From assembly GCA_050185825.1 (NCBI GenBank), contig JBFWZA010000001.1, positions 1-64,000 of the forward strand: a stretch of DNA of 64,000 nt, read 5' to 3'. The notes under the pieces are model-generated. The model was not told the DNA's origin. It did no database searches and saw only the letters and a list, made by a program, of their open reading frames with translations. The translations under genes were made by a program, and so were the position numbers. Numbering within the stretch: position 1 is the stretch's first letter; every line of letters starts with the position of its first letter. Below, one piece after another: positions 49,982 through 58,930 of the stretch. The stretch is from SZUA-309 sp050185825. Lineage in GTDB: Bacteria > Pseudomonadota > Gammaproteobacteria > Pseudomonadales > Azotimanducaceae.

Positions 49982-51214
49982 TCAGTCGTCCGCCGGTTCC
50001 GCCACCGCGCCGGCCGCCAGCAGCGCGTCGATGTCCGCCGCCGAGAATACCGCCTCCGCCAGCACCGTGCGGGTGTGCTCGCCAACGTCAGGGGCCCTGC
50101 CCGGCGGCACCTTGGCGACCCCGCCCACCGACACCGGTGAGGCCACCGTGAGGCCATAGTCCGGATCGCTGATGCCCGTTGTCTGGATGTACCCCGCGGC
50201 TCGGGCCTGGGGATCCTCGAGCGCCTCGGTGAGGTTCTGCACCACACTGTAGGTGACGTCCGCAGCGTCGAGCCGCCGGCGGACCTCGGCGAGCGGCAGC
50301 GCGCCGATGATCCCAGCGATCTCCGTCTTCAGGAAGTCCCGGTCCTTCATCAGCGCGCGCATATCCGGATAGCGGCCGGGCCAGTCGGGACGATCGAGGG
50401 CGCCGCACAGCGCCGGCCACTCGCGCCCGGCGTTGACCAGCGCCAGCAGCACGTGCCGGCCGTCCGTGGTGCCGTACACCGAGGTGAGCGGGTTCCTGAG
50501 CCCTTTCTCCTGGCGCAGCGCACCGAGGTCGAACCCGGCAACGGCGCCCTGGAGCTGCATACCGTTCGCCCACAGGCCGTTGGCGAGCAGCGAGGTTTCC
50601 ACCGCCGCCCCCTCCCCGGTGAGCTCGCGACGGTAGAGACCGAGCAGGATGGCGCCGAACAGCGACATGGCCGTGGCATGATCGCCGAATCCCGGCGCCC
50701 CCATCAGCGGCGGCTGACCCGGGTCCCGCACCAGATCCATGAGACCGGAGCGCGCCCACCAGGCGGTGGAGTCGAAACCCCGGCGATTCGCTTCCGGCCC
50801 TTCGCTGCCGTAACCCGAGATCCGCGCGTAGACGAGCCGCGGGTTGCGCGCGCGCAGGCGTTCGTAGGCGAGACCGTAGCGCTCGAGCTGGTCGTCGAAG
50901 AAGTTCACCACCAGCACGTCCGCGCCGTCCACCAGGCGGTCCATCACGCCCCGGCCTGCCGCGGTGTTCAGATCCAGCGCGATGCTGCGCTTGTTGCGCG
51001 ACGTGAGCTGCCAGTTGTAGTCCGTGCGCCAGGGTTTCGACAGGGTGCGATAGCCGTCCCCCGCCAGCGGCTCCACCTTGATCACGTCCGCACCGAAGTC
51101 GCCCAGCACCGTGGCCGCACCCGGACCGGCCAGGAACGAGGCGGCGTCGATGACCTTGAGGTGGGCGAGCAGGAGGCCCGGCCCGGTGGCGTTTGTCTGC
51201 TTGTCAGTCTGCAT
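49982..51214 (-). CDS. family III CoA-transferase (CaiB/BaiF type)
   Basis: 410 residues. N-terminal LKVIDAASFLAGPGAATVLGDFGADVIKVE and catalytic Asp in GAPGFGDHATAMSLFGA (about residue 180) are typical of family III CoA-transferases, which move CoA between acyl groups. Last gene of a leftward set with a malate/lactate dehydrogenase-like gene (3-bp gap) and an acyl-CoA ligase, suggesting degradation of an organic acid. Substrate unknown. Confidence 0.9.
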   Translation of the reverse strand: MQTDKQTNATGPGLLLAHLKVIDAASFLAGPGAATVLGDFGADVIKVEPLAGDGYRTLSKPWRTDYNWQLTSRNKRSIALDLNTAAGRGVMDRLVDGADVLVVNFFDDQLERYGLAYERLRARNPRLVYARISGYGSEGPEANRRGFDSTAWWARSGLMDLVRDPGQPPLMGAPGFGDHATAMSLFGAILLGLYRRELTGEGAAVETSLLANGLWANGMQLQGAVAGFDLGALRQEKGLRNPLTSVYGTTDGRHVLLALVNAGREWPALCGALDRPDWPGRYPDMRALMKDRDFLKTEIAGIIGALPLAEVRRRLDAADVTYSVVQNLTEALEDPQARAAGYIQTTGISDPDYGLTVASPVSVGGVAKVPPGRAPDVGEHTRTVLAEAVFSAADIDALLAAGAVAEPADD

Positions 51215-51217
51215 GGG

Positions 51218-52282
51218 TCACCTCACTGCCGTCTGCGCCGGCAACGCCACCCCGGCCGCCTCGGCGAACGGCACCAGCTCCGCCAGAATGCCCGGATCCA
51301 GGGACACACCCTGCTCGAGCTGCCGGGCGCGCTGCAGCCAGGCCCGGCGTCCAGGAAGGCGCACCGGCCGGGCCGGATCGTCCGGCCGGCTGCCTTCCAC
51401 CCGGGCGATCAGGTGGTCGATCTCCCGATCATAGTCCGCCCGGTCGGTGAATGCCGCCGGATCCAGCACCATGAGAAAGACGCTGTTCTGCTCGCTGTCG
51501 CCGCTGCTCCGCGCCCGGCCGTAGCCGGCCAGCGCCTGCGTCAGCACCTCGGTCATCAGGGTCAGGGCAAACCCCTTGTGACCGTGACCCCGGCCACCCA
51601 TGGGCAGAATGGCGGCGCCGCGCTCGAGCGCTGCAGGATCCGAGGAGACGCTGCCATCCGGCAGCGCCAGGGTCGGCTCCGGGAGCGGCCGCCCGAGCCG
51701 CGCAGCCCTCGCCACCTGCCCGCCCGCCGTGATCGCCATGCTCACGTCGAACAGTATCGGGCCACCGGTCGCCGGCGCCGTGAAGGCCAGCGGGTTGTTG
51801 GAGAAGCGCCGCTCGCTACTGCCGAACGGGCTGACGAAGGCCTCGTCCGGTGAGCTGACCATCGCCAGCGCGACGAGTCCGGACTCCACCACCGGCACCA
51901 GCGTCGCCGCCACGCAGGCCACGTGCTGGCAGCGGCGCATGGTGAGCGTGAAGGTGCCCGCCAGGCGCGCGCCGCGAATGGCACGGTGGACGGCGCGATG
52001 CATGGCCCAGTGGCCCGGCAGCCGGTGGGCGTCCCAGTTGGCGAGTGCCACCCGATCCGAGCGCACCTCCGGCTCGCCGGTGGGATCCGTCTCGCCATCC
52101 CGCAGCCAGCGGAGATTGGCCGGCACCCGATTGACACCGTGGGTGGGATAGCCGAGCAGGTCCGCCTCGAGGAATCCCCGGGCGACCACCGCGGCCATCT
52201 CCTCCGGCAGGCCCTGGGCCCTGAACAGCGCCGCCAGAAAGCCAGAGAGCGCACCGGGGTCGTAGGTTTCCCGTGCCGGCAC
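51218..52282 (-). CDS. Ldh-family malate/lactate/ureidoglycolate dehydrogenase
   Basis: 354 residues of the second malate/L-lactate dehydrogenase family (type 2, unrelated to Rossmann LDH): GFLEADLLGYPTHGVNRVP, SNNPLAFTAPATGGPILFD and PMGGRGHGHKGFALTLMTE are the conserved blocks. NAD(P)-dependent oxidation of a 2-hydroxyacid. The GTG at 52282 begins 2 bp after the ligase stop; no ATG fits. Substrate not decided. Confidence 0.85.
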   Translation of the reverse strand: MPARETYDPGALSGFLAALFRAQGLPEEMAAVVARGFLEADLLGYPTHGVNRVPANLRWLRDGETDPTGEPEVRSDRVALANWDAHRLPGHWAMHRAVHRAIRGARLAGTFTLTMRRCQHVACVAATLVPVVESGLVALAMVSSPDEAFVSPFGSSERRFSNNPLAFTAPATGGPILFDVSMAITAGGQVARAARLGRPLPEPTLALPDGSVSSDPAALERGAAILPMGGRGHGHKGFALTLMTEVLTQALAGYGRARSSGDSEQNSVFLMVLDPAAFTDRADYDREIDHLIARVEGSRPDDPARPVRLPGRRAWLQRARQLEQGVSLDPGILAELVPFAEAAGVALPAQTAVR

Positions 52283-52284
52283 GA

Positions 52285-53799
52285 TCAGTTGACGGCCCGA
52301 TCCCTGCCCTGCCAGTACGGCGCCCGCAGCTCGCGCTTCAGCACCTTGCCGGGCCCGGACTTCGGCAGTGCCTCCGCGCGGATGTCGATACCCTTCGGCA
52401 CCTTGTAGCCGGCGATCTGGGCGTGGCAGAAGTCGATGATCTCTTTCGGATCCACGTCCGCATGGTCCGGCCTCGGCACCACCGCTGCCCAGACCGCTTC
52501 GCCCCACTTGTCGTCCGGCACGCCGAACACGGCGGCCTCGAGCACCGCCGGATGCTGGTAGAGCACCTCCTCCACCTCGGTGCAGTACACGTTCTCGCCA
52601 CCGGAGACGATCATGTCCTTGCTGCGGTCCACCAGGTAGAGATAACCTTGCGCATCGAGGTAGCCCAGATCGCCCGTCCAGTAGCCGCCGTCCTTCAGCA
52701 CGGCCGCGGTCTGCTCGGGTTTGTTCCAGTAGCCCTGCATCACGTTCGGCCCGCGGATCACCACCTCGCCCACCGAGCCGGGTTCCACCGGCTCGCCGTC
52801 GATGTTGAGTATCCGTACCTCGTCGCCCACCACCGGTCGGCCGCAGGAGCGGACGCGCGGATCGTCGAGCATCCGCTCCTCGCCGACGAGCACGGTGCAC
52901 AGCGGTGAGAGCTCCGTAGCGCCGTACAGCTCCATCAGCTCCGCCGTGGGAAAAGCGGCATGCGCCCTGCGCAGCACCTCGGTGGTGATGGGTGAGCCGC
53001 CATGGGAGATCAGGCGCAGGCTGTCCGTGCGTCGCGGGCGCACGAGCTGCTCCTCGGCAAGCGCCGCCACCATGGTGGGCACCCCGAGCGTCTCGGTGAC
53101 ACCGTGACGTTCCACGAGATCGAGCGCCGCGCCCGGATCGAAGACCGGGAGCATCACCTGGGTGCCGGTGGTCCAGAGGTTCGCGAGAATGCCGTTGGAG
53201 CCCGCCGCGTGGAACATGGGCGCCATGACCAGCATCACGTCCTCTGCACGCTGCGGTGCCGCCACCAGGTAGTGATAGGTATTGGCGATCAGGTTGCGGT
53301 GGCTGAGCATCACCCCCTTGGATTTGCCGGTGGTGCCGCCGGTGTAGAAGAGTCCGGCGAGATCCGTTTCCGCGAGACCGCTGCCGAGCAGCGCCGGGGA
53401 AGCTTCACCCAGCAGGACCTCGTAGTCGTCCGGCAGGCTCACCACGTGCTCCACCACCGCCGCGAGCTCGCCCGGATCCCGATCCGTGACCAGCACCCGC
53501 GCACCGGAATCTTCCAGCGCATAACGCAGCTCGGGCGTCGCGTGCCGGGTGTTCAGCGGCACCACCACGAAACCCGCCGCAGGCACGCCGACGTAGGTTT
53601 CGAGGTAACGGTGGCCATTGGCCGCCAGTATCGCCACCCGGTCGCCCCGCCGCAGACCGAGCCCGGACAGCGCGCCGCCGAGCCGGGCGCAGCGGTCGTG
53701 GAGCTCGACGAAGGTGAAGCGTGCGTCACCATCCACCACCCCGATCCTGTCCGGCGCCAGCCGGACGGCGGCCGCGAGCGGGTCTGCGAAAGTGTGCAT
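52285..53799 (-). CDS. AMP-forming acyl-CoA synthetase
   Basis: 504 residues. Ligase motifs: FYTGGTTGKSKGVMLSHRN, ELYGATELSP, GYWTGDLGYLD and C-terminal Lys in PKSGPGKVLKREL. Activates a carboxylic acid to its CoA ester with ATP. First gene of the leftward ligase-dehydrogenase-CoA-transferase set. ATG 53799 follows GGGAGAGGAGAGACG. It is divergent from the membrane protein at 53914. Side-chain pocket not interpretable. Confidence 0.92.
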   Translation of the reverse strand: MHTFADPLAAAVRLAPDRIGVVDGDARFTFVELHDRCARLGGALSGLGLRRGDRVAILAANGHRYLETYVGVPAAGFVVVPLNTRHATPELRYALEDSGARVLVTDRDPGELAAVVEHVVSLPDDYEVLLGEASPALLGSGLAETDLAGLFYTGGTTGKSKGVMLSHRNLIANTYHYLVAAPQRAEDVMLVMAPMFHAAGSNGILANLWTTGTQVMLPVFDPGAALDLVERHGVTETLGVPTMVAALAEEQLVRPRRTDSLRLISHGGSPITTEVLRRAHAAFPTAELMELYGATELSPLCTVLVGEERMLDDPRVRSCGRPVVGDEVRILNIDGEPVEPGSVGEVVIRGPNVMQGYWNKPEQTAAVLKDGGYWTGDLGYLDAQGYLYLVDRSKDMIVSGGENVYCTEVEEVLYQHPAVLEAAVFGVPDDKWGEAVWAAVVPRPDHADVDPKEIIDFCHAQIAGYKVPKGIDIRAEALPKSGPGKVLKRELRAPYWQGRDRAVN

Positions 53800-53913
53800 C
53801 GTCTCTCCTCTCCCCTGGGCACGGAATCCGCAGCGAGTGTCCCTCGATTGATCCTCCCGCGCAAACGGCGCACCTCGAGTACACTGCGCCTGTTCCCGAC
53901 GACTTGTGATCGT

Positions 53914-55023
53914 ATGCTGAGACTGCTGAAGATCTACCTGCTGCCCGGCGCCATCCTGCAGTCCGTGATGATCGGCGGTGGTTACGGCACCGGCCGGGAG
54001 CTGGTGGAGTTTTTCACGAGGCACGGTATCGGCAACGGTTTCGTCGGCCAGCTCATCGCCACCGCGCTCATCTCCGCCATCTTCGCCGTCAGCCTGATGC
54101 TCTGCGCCCGCTATCAGGCCTACGACTACCGGTCGTTCTTCAAGCTGCTGCTCGGGCGCGGCTGGTTCCTCTTCGAGATCCTGCTCGTCGGGCTGTTCGT
54201 GCTGGTGCTGGCCATCATGGGATCCGCGGCGGGCAGGATTCTGGAGGATCAGTTCGGTCTGCCCGAGCGGGCGGGCGCTTTCGTCATGCTCGTGGTGGTG
54301 GTCATGCTCACCTTCTTCGGCCGCGACCTGATCACCCGCGTCCTCGCTTCCTGGAGCGTGCTGCTCTATGCCGTGTTCATCAGCTACTTCGTCGCCGTGG
54401 TGGCGGGTCTGACGCCGGGCGACGTGGCCGGCAAGCTCACGGTCACGGTGGATTCGGGCTGGATGGTGAGCGCGCTGCAGTACGCCCTCTACAACGTCTC
54501 GGCCGTCCCCATCATTCTTTATGCTGCGCGCGACATCGAAACGGAGCGCCAGGCCTGCGCCTCGGGCATCCTCGGCGGGCTGATCGCCATGGTACCGGGG
54601 ATGCTTTTTCACCTGAGCTTCGTGGGCGCCTATCCGGGCATTCTCGACGCCGAGCTGCCCGTCTACCGCATGTTCGATCAGCTCGCCATGCCGATTCTCT
54701 ACGCGTGTTACCTCGTCGTGCTGTTCGGCACCTTCATCGAAACCGGGGCCGGCAACATTCAGGGATTCATCGAGCGCGTGGACGGCTGGTGGTCCGAACG
54801 GCGTGGGACGACGCTCAAACGCTACCAGCACGCCACCATCGCAGGCGCGGCGCTTATCATCGCCGGCGTGCTGTCGGACGTGGGGATCGTGGATCTGATC
54901 GCCCGGGGCTACGGCTCCATCGCCTGGGGATTTCTGTTCGTGTACCTGATCCCGCTGTTCAGCATCGGGCTCTACCGCCTGCGGCGGACCGCAGCGCCGC
55001 TGGCCCTGGCGGCTGAGCCTTAG
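53914..55023 (+). CDS. YkvI-like multipass membrane protein
   Basis: 369 residues with about ten membrane helices. The start LPGAILQSVMIGGGYGTGRELVEFF and the helix LYNVSAVPIILYAARDIETERQ resemble the YkvI/APC-superfamily transporter-like proteins. No substrate known. ATG 53914 is taken since upstream residues in frame are not hydrophobic. Terminates at the strong hairpin 55082-55143. Confidence 0.8.
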   Translation: MLRLLKIYLLPGAILQSVMIGGGYGTGRELVEFFTRHGIGNGFVGQLIATALISAIFAVSLMLCARYQAYDYRSFFKLLLGRGWFLFEILLVGLFVLVLAIMGSAAGRILEDQFGLPERAGAFVMLVVVVMLTFFGRDLITRVLASWSVLLYAVFISYFVAVVAGLTPGDVAGKLTVTVDSGWMVSALQYALYNVSAVPIILYAARDIETERQACASGILGGLIAMVPGMLFHLSFVGAYPGILDAELPVYRMFDQLAMPILYACYLVVLFGTFIETGAGNIQGFIERVDGWWSERRGTTLKRYQHATIAGAALIIAGVLSDVGIVDLIARGYGSIAWGFLFVYLIPLFSIGLYRLRRTAAPLALAAEP

Positions 55024-55081
55024 TTACTGTTTCTTCCGGCTCTTTTTCGCGGCTCTTTTTATTAGCGGCTCAGAAAAGAGA

Positions 55082-55151
55082 AACGCGGATCCTTCCGCCC
55101 CCCCGCCGGTGTGGCACCGTCGGCGGAACCTGGGATCCGCGTTGTTTTTCA
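55082..55151. terminator. bidirectional rho-independent terminator
   Basis: Perfect 11-bp stem AACGCGGATCC (55082-55092) / GGATCCGCGTT (55133-55143) enclosing a second GC-rich hairpin. Plus-strand tail TTGTTTTTC; minus-strand tail TTTCTCTTTTCTG. It can end the membrane-protein transcript and a leftward transcript from the gap 55152-55444. Confidence 0.85.
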
Positions 55152-55244
55152 TTGGCCGGGCCAGACACCCTGTGATGGCTCTCTGGTGAACCGTGGCGGC
55201 TCATCGAGCGCCGGATGGATCTGTGACCGAAACAATGAAGGTTC

Positions 55245-55278
55245 GAGAAATGATCTCGAAGTTAAGCGATCATTTCTC
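55245..55278. repeat. perfect 11-bp inverted repeat upstream of CoA-transferase
   Basis: GAGAAATGATC (55245-55255) and GATCATTTCTC (55268-55278) with a 12-nt loop. AT-richer than its surroundings, so it could be an operator for the gene at 55445 or an RNA hairpin of a leftward transcript. Confidence 0.65.
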
Positions 55279-55297
55279 CTACCTGGGATAAAGTCAC
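55262..55297 (-). CDS. possible 11-residue leader peptide
   Basis: On the minus strand AGAAAGGAGGTGATC (55298-55312) is a full-length Shine-Dalgarno match, followed 5 nt after GGAGG by GTG and the short frame MTLSQVGEMIA-stop. The stop codon falls in the loop of the 55245-55278 hairpin. No minus-strand gene follows before the bidirectional terminator, so a short peptide or small RNA is the only possible product. Speculative. Confidence 0.25.
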   Translation of the reverse strand: MTLSQVGEMIA

Positions 55298-55444
55298 GAT
55301 CACCTCCTTTCTGTTCAGCCCGACACGCGAACGATAGTAGTTCGACCACCGCCGAATGCAAGCGGTTTACAGCGGAAATGGGCTGGCGTCGGCACCGGAA
55401 ATTTGAGGTAACATCACAGGTTCCCGCCAGCATTCAGCCCGTTC

Positions 55445-56644
55445 ATGCCGCAAGCCTTCAGCGGAATACGCATCGTCGACTTCACGCAGGTGCTCGCCGG
55501 CCCGTTCGCCACCCAGCAGCTTGCCCTGCTCGGCGCGGATGTCATCAAGATCGAGGAACGTGTGAGCGGCGACCAGACGCGCGGGCTGCTGGTGGACGAA
55601 GCCGGCGCCGGCATGTCCCCCTCCTTCATGAGCTGCAACCTGGGCAAGCGGAGCCTGACGCTGGATCTCAAATCTCCCGCTGCCGCAGAGGTCGTGCGTC
55701 GGCTTGTCGAAACCGCGGATGTGGTGGTGGAGAATTTCCGGGCCGGGGTCATGGACAAGCTCGGCTTCGGCTATGAGGCCCTGAAAGCGATCCGCACCGA
55801 TCTGATCTACTGCTCCGTATCCGGTTACGGACAGCGCGGTCCGAAGGCCGGCGTGCCCGCTTACGACGGCGCGATCCAGGCGGATTCGGGGATGATGGCG
55901 ATCACCGGCTTTCCCGAATCCGGGCCTACCCGCACCGGTTACATGCCGGTCGACATGGGCACGGCGCTCAACACCGCCTTCGCCATCGCCGCCGCCCTCT
56001 ACCGCCGGCAGGTCACCGGCGAGGGTCAGCGGCTGGACGTGGCGATGATGGACACGGCCATCGTTCTGCAGACCGCGCAGGTGAGCAACTTCCTCGTCGA
56101 CGGCAGGGTACCGGAGCTCATCGGCAACCGCTCGCCCACGGGTCAGCCGACGGCGAACAGCTTTCAGACCGCGGACGGCTGGATCAACGTGCTGGCGCTC
56201 AAGGAGCCCCAGGTGCGGGCGCTGTTCCGGGCCATCGGCCGGGACGAAGCGACGGAGGATCCCCGGTTCGCCAGCGTACCCGCACGCATGGCTCACTACG
56301 ACGACACCCGCGATCTGGTGGCCCACGCCCTCGCCCGGGAATCCACGGCTCACTGGCTCGAGCGCTTCGCTGCCGCCAACGTGCCCGCCGCTGCGATCCG
56401 CGCCTATCCGGAGGTGCTGGCCGATCCGCAGTTCGAGCACCGGGAAACGTTCATCCGCTTCCCCAGGCCCGGTGCCGGCAGCGACACGGTGCGTCTGGTG
56501 CGCGCGGGCTACGGGACCGACCGGGACGGCCCCCACACCGACCGACCGCCCCCCGCCCACGGCGAGCACACGGACGAGATCCTGACCGAGCTCGGCTACA
56601 CCACCGCCGAGATCCAGAAGCTCAGGGACGAGCAGATCGTTTGA
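55445..56644 (+). CDS. family III CoA-transferase (CaiB/BaiF type)
   Basis: 399 residues: FSGIRIVDFTQVLAGPFATQ start, ALLGADVIKIEE, and catalytic Asp in RTGYMPVDMGTALNTAFA (about residue 170). Transfers CoA between acyl groups. Second family III enzyme in the window and not closely similar to that at 49982. Its end overlaps the start of the MATE gene. The 300-bp leader contains the inverted repeat 55245-55278. Confidence 0.92.
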   Translation: MPQAFSGIRIVDFTQVLAGPFATQQLALLGADVIKIEERVSGDQTRGLLVDEAGAGMSPSFMSCNLGKRSLTLDLKSPAAAEVVRRLVETADVVVENFRAGVMDKLGFGYEALKAIRTDLIYCSVSGYGQRGPKAGVPAYDGAIQADSGMMAITGFPESGPTRTGYMPVDMGTALNTAFAIAAALYRRQVTGEGQRLDVAMMDTAIVLQTAQVSNFLVDGRVPELIGNRSPTGQPTANSFQTADGWINVLALKEPQVRALFRAIGRDEATEDPRFASVPARMAHYDDTRDLVAHALARESTAHWLERFAAANVPAAAIRAYPEVLADPQFEHRETFIRFPRPGAGSDTVRLVRAGYGTDRDGPHTDRPPPAHGEHTDEILTELGYTTAEIQKLRDEQIV

Positions 56645-58053
56645 GCGGCACCGGCGCCTCGAACAACCGCCGAAGCGCGGCAACGGATCGCTCGCCACCC
56701 GCCCGGGAGATCAGGGCGCTGTTCATGCTGGGTGCGCCCATGGCGACGACCCAGCTCTGCATCATGGCCATGGGTTTCATCGACACGGCCATGGCCGGAC
56801 GCTACGACTCGACCCACCTGGCCGGCGTGGCGCTGGGCGGCGCGCTCCTGTGGCCCGTGTTCATGCTGACCAGCGGCTTCACCATGGCCGTCACCCCCAT
56901 CGTCGCCCAGCTTCGCGGCGCCGGGCGGACCACAGAGACCGGCGAGCGCATCCGCCAGGGCCTCTGGCTGTCGCTCGCCGCCGCCGTCTTCTGCATCGTG
57001 GTGCTGTCCAACGCCGGATACCTGTTTGCCCTCATCGGTGTCGATCCCGTCACCGCAGAGATCGCGGAAGGCTATCTCGACGCCATCGCCTGGGGGCTGC
57101 CGGCGGTGCAGGTGTACGTGGTGCTCCGCTACGCGTGCGAGGGCCTCGGCAAGGCGCTGCCGCCCATGGTGATCGCCGTGCTCGCGCTGCCGGTGAATGC
57201 AGCGTTCAACTACGTGCTCATCTATGGCCACTTCGGCGCCCCGGAGCTGGGCGGTGTAGGCTGCGGGTGGGCAACGACGGCCGTCTGGTGGGTGGAGCTC
57301 GTGCTCATGATCACCGTGGTCCGGATGCGTTTCTTCCGCGCGGCCCGAGTCACGGCACGGTTCGACCCACCGCGCTGGAACGAGCTCAAGCGAATCTTGA
57401 GGATCGGCGTACCCATCGGGCTGACGGTGTTTCTCGAGGTGGCGGTCTTCTCGGCCATCGGCCTGTCGGTGGCCTCGCTCGGCGTCGTGCCCCTCGCCGC
57501 CAACAGCATCGCCGGCAACGTCAACTGGGCCACCTACGTGATTCCCATGTCGCTGGGTTCTGCTGCCAGCATACGGGTGGGCTACTACGTCGGTGCGTCG
57601 GAGAACGATCGCGCCGCCTACGTCGCGCGCGTCGCCTTCTTTCTGTCGCTCGGCTACGCGGTGGTCGTCTCGCTGCTGCTCGTCCTGGGCCGCTACCAGA
57701 TCGCCGGTCTGTACACCACGGATCCTGCCGTGCTGGAGCTGGCCGCGTCGCTCATGCTGGTCATCGCCTTCTATCAGATCTTCGACGATTCCCAGGCGAC
57801 GCTCGGCGGTGCGCTGCGCGGCTACAAGGACACCCGGGCGCCCATGATCTACACGCTGGTCGGCTACTGGCTGCTGGCACTCCCGCTGGGTGCCGCGCTC
57901 TGCTTCGGCTGGTTCGGCACCGAGCCGCTCGGTGCGCGGGGTTACTGGATCGGCATGACGGCGGGACTCGGCATCGTCGCGCTGTGCATCGGTGTCCGCC
58001 TGCTCTCGACGAGCCGGAACCCGGAGCGGATCCGGCAGCTCGCGGCCATCTGA
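56641..58053 (+). CDS. MATE-family efflux transporter
   Basis: 470 residues, 12 membrane helices in two homologous halves. MATE features: ALFMLGAPMATTQLCIMAMGFIDTAMAG, and GVPIGLTVFLEVAVFSAIG at the start of the second half. Na+- or H+-driven export of cationic compounds. The TTG at 56641 overlaps the CoA-transferase stop (TTGA); an ATG at 56725 is an alternative that would cut into helix 1. Confidence 0.92.
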   Translation: MSGTGASNNRRSAATDRSPPAREIRALFMLGAPMATTQLCIMAMGFIDTAMAGRYDSTHLAGVALGGALLWPVFMLTSGFTMAVTPIVAQLRGAGRTTETGERIRQGLWLSLAAAVFCIVVLSNAGYLFALIGVDPVTAEIAEGYLDAIAWGLPAVQVYVVLRYACEGLGKALPPMVIAVLALPVNAAFNYVLIYGHFGAPELGGVGCGWATTAVWWVELVLMITVVRMRFFRAARVTARFDPPRWNELKRILRIGVPIGLTVFLEVAVFSAIGLSVASLGVVPLAANSIAGNVNWATYVIPMSLGSAASIRVGYYVGASENDRAAYVARVAFFLSLGYAVVVSLLLVLGRYQIAGLYTTDPAVLELAASLMLVIAFYQIFDDSQATLGGALRGYKDTRAPMIYTLVGYWLLALPLGAALCFGWFGTEPLGARGYWIGMTAGLGIVALCIGVRLLSTSRNPERIRQLAAI

Positions 58054-58059
58054 CGGCCC

Positions 58060-58929
58060 TCAGCGGCCGGACAGGACGTCGGCGAGCGTCGCCCGCCAGC
58101 GGTCAGCGGCAGCGGGATCGGACCTGGTGAGGCGGCGGATCTCGAGCATCGCCTTCCACAGCGTCCAGCCGCGCCCCCGCTGCCAGGTGGCCTCGTCCAC
58201 CCCCAGCGTCTCACGGAACGTGCGTCGGGCGGGCTCGTCGAGAAACGTCCAGGCGATGGCCAGATCGCAGGCAGGGTCCCCCACCGCGCAGCAGCCGAAG
58301 TCGATGACGGCACAGAGGCGTCCATCCTCCACCAGCAGGTTGCCCGGCGCCACATCCCCGTGCACCCACACCGGCGAACCGGACCAGCGGCTGCCGAGCG
58401 CGGCTGCCCAGACCTCAAGCACGGCGGCCTCGTCCAGGGTGCCGGCCAGCGCCGCTGCGCTGCGCCGGGTTTCGGCGTCATAGACCGCGAGGTCTCCGCC
58501 CCGGAAGAAGCTGTGCGCACCGGCGGGCGGACCACCCGCGGCATCGATCGCCTGCAGGCCGAGCAGAAAGGTCGCGAGATCCCGAGCGAACACGTCCAGG
58601 TCCCGGACGCGTCCGTGGGCGGCCACCTCACCCGGCAGCCAGCGGCAGACGGACCAGGACCAGGGATAACCCTCACCCGGCGCACCGCGGGCCAGCGGCG
58701 CCGGAATGGGCAGCGGCAGCGCCGGGGCGAGCTCCGGCAGCCAGGTCTGTTCCTTTTCCACCTGCGGCGCGTAGTGGGCGGCGCTGGGCAGCCGTACGCT
58801 CATGGACGGGCCCAGGTGAAAGGTGCGGTTGTCCCAGCCGCCGTTCGCGACCGGAGTGATCTCCAGATCCGCCCACGCGGGAAACTGACTCTCAACAAGG
58901 CGCCTCACGAGGCCGGCGTCGATGATCAC
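58060..58929 (-). CDS. aminoglycoside phosphotransferase-family kinase
   Basis: 289 residues with the APH/choline-kinase fold: VHGDVAPGNLLV (catalytic HGD-x4-N) at about 188 and VIDFGCCAVGDPACDLA (DFG). Probably phosphorylates a small molecule; antibiotic resistance is not implied by sequence. The GTG at 58929 lies against the GNAT stop at 58931, so the pair is probably one transcript. Convergent with the MATE gene. Confidence 0.9.
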   Translation of the reverse strand: MIIDAGLVRRLVESQFPAWADLEITPVANGGWDNRTFHLGPSMSVRLPSAAHYAPQVEKEQTWLPELAPALPLPIPAPLARGAPGEGYPWSWSVCRWLPGEVAAHGRVRDLDVFARDLATFLLGLQAIDAAGGPPAGAHSFFRGGDLAVYDAETRRSAAALAGTLDEAAVLEVWAAALGSRWSGSPVWVHGDVAPGNLLVEDGRLCAVIDFGCCAVGDPACDLAIAWTFLDEPARRTFRETLGVDEATWQRGRGWTLWKAMLEIRRLTRSDPAAADRWRATLADVLSGR

Positions 58930-58930
58930 C

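Noticed and set aside
55298..55312. 16S rRNA 3' end fragment
   Set aside because: GATCACCTCCTTTCT equals the 16S 3' tail, but flanking sequence does not match rRNA. It is better read as a full Shine-Dalgarno sequence on the minus strand.
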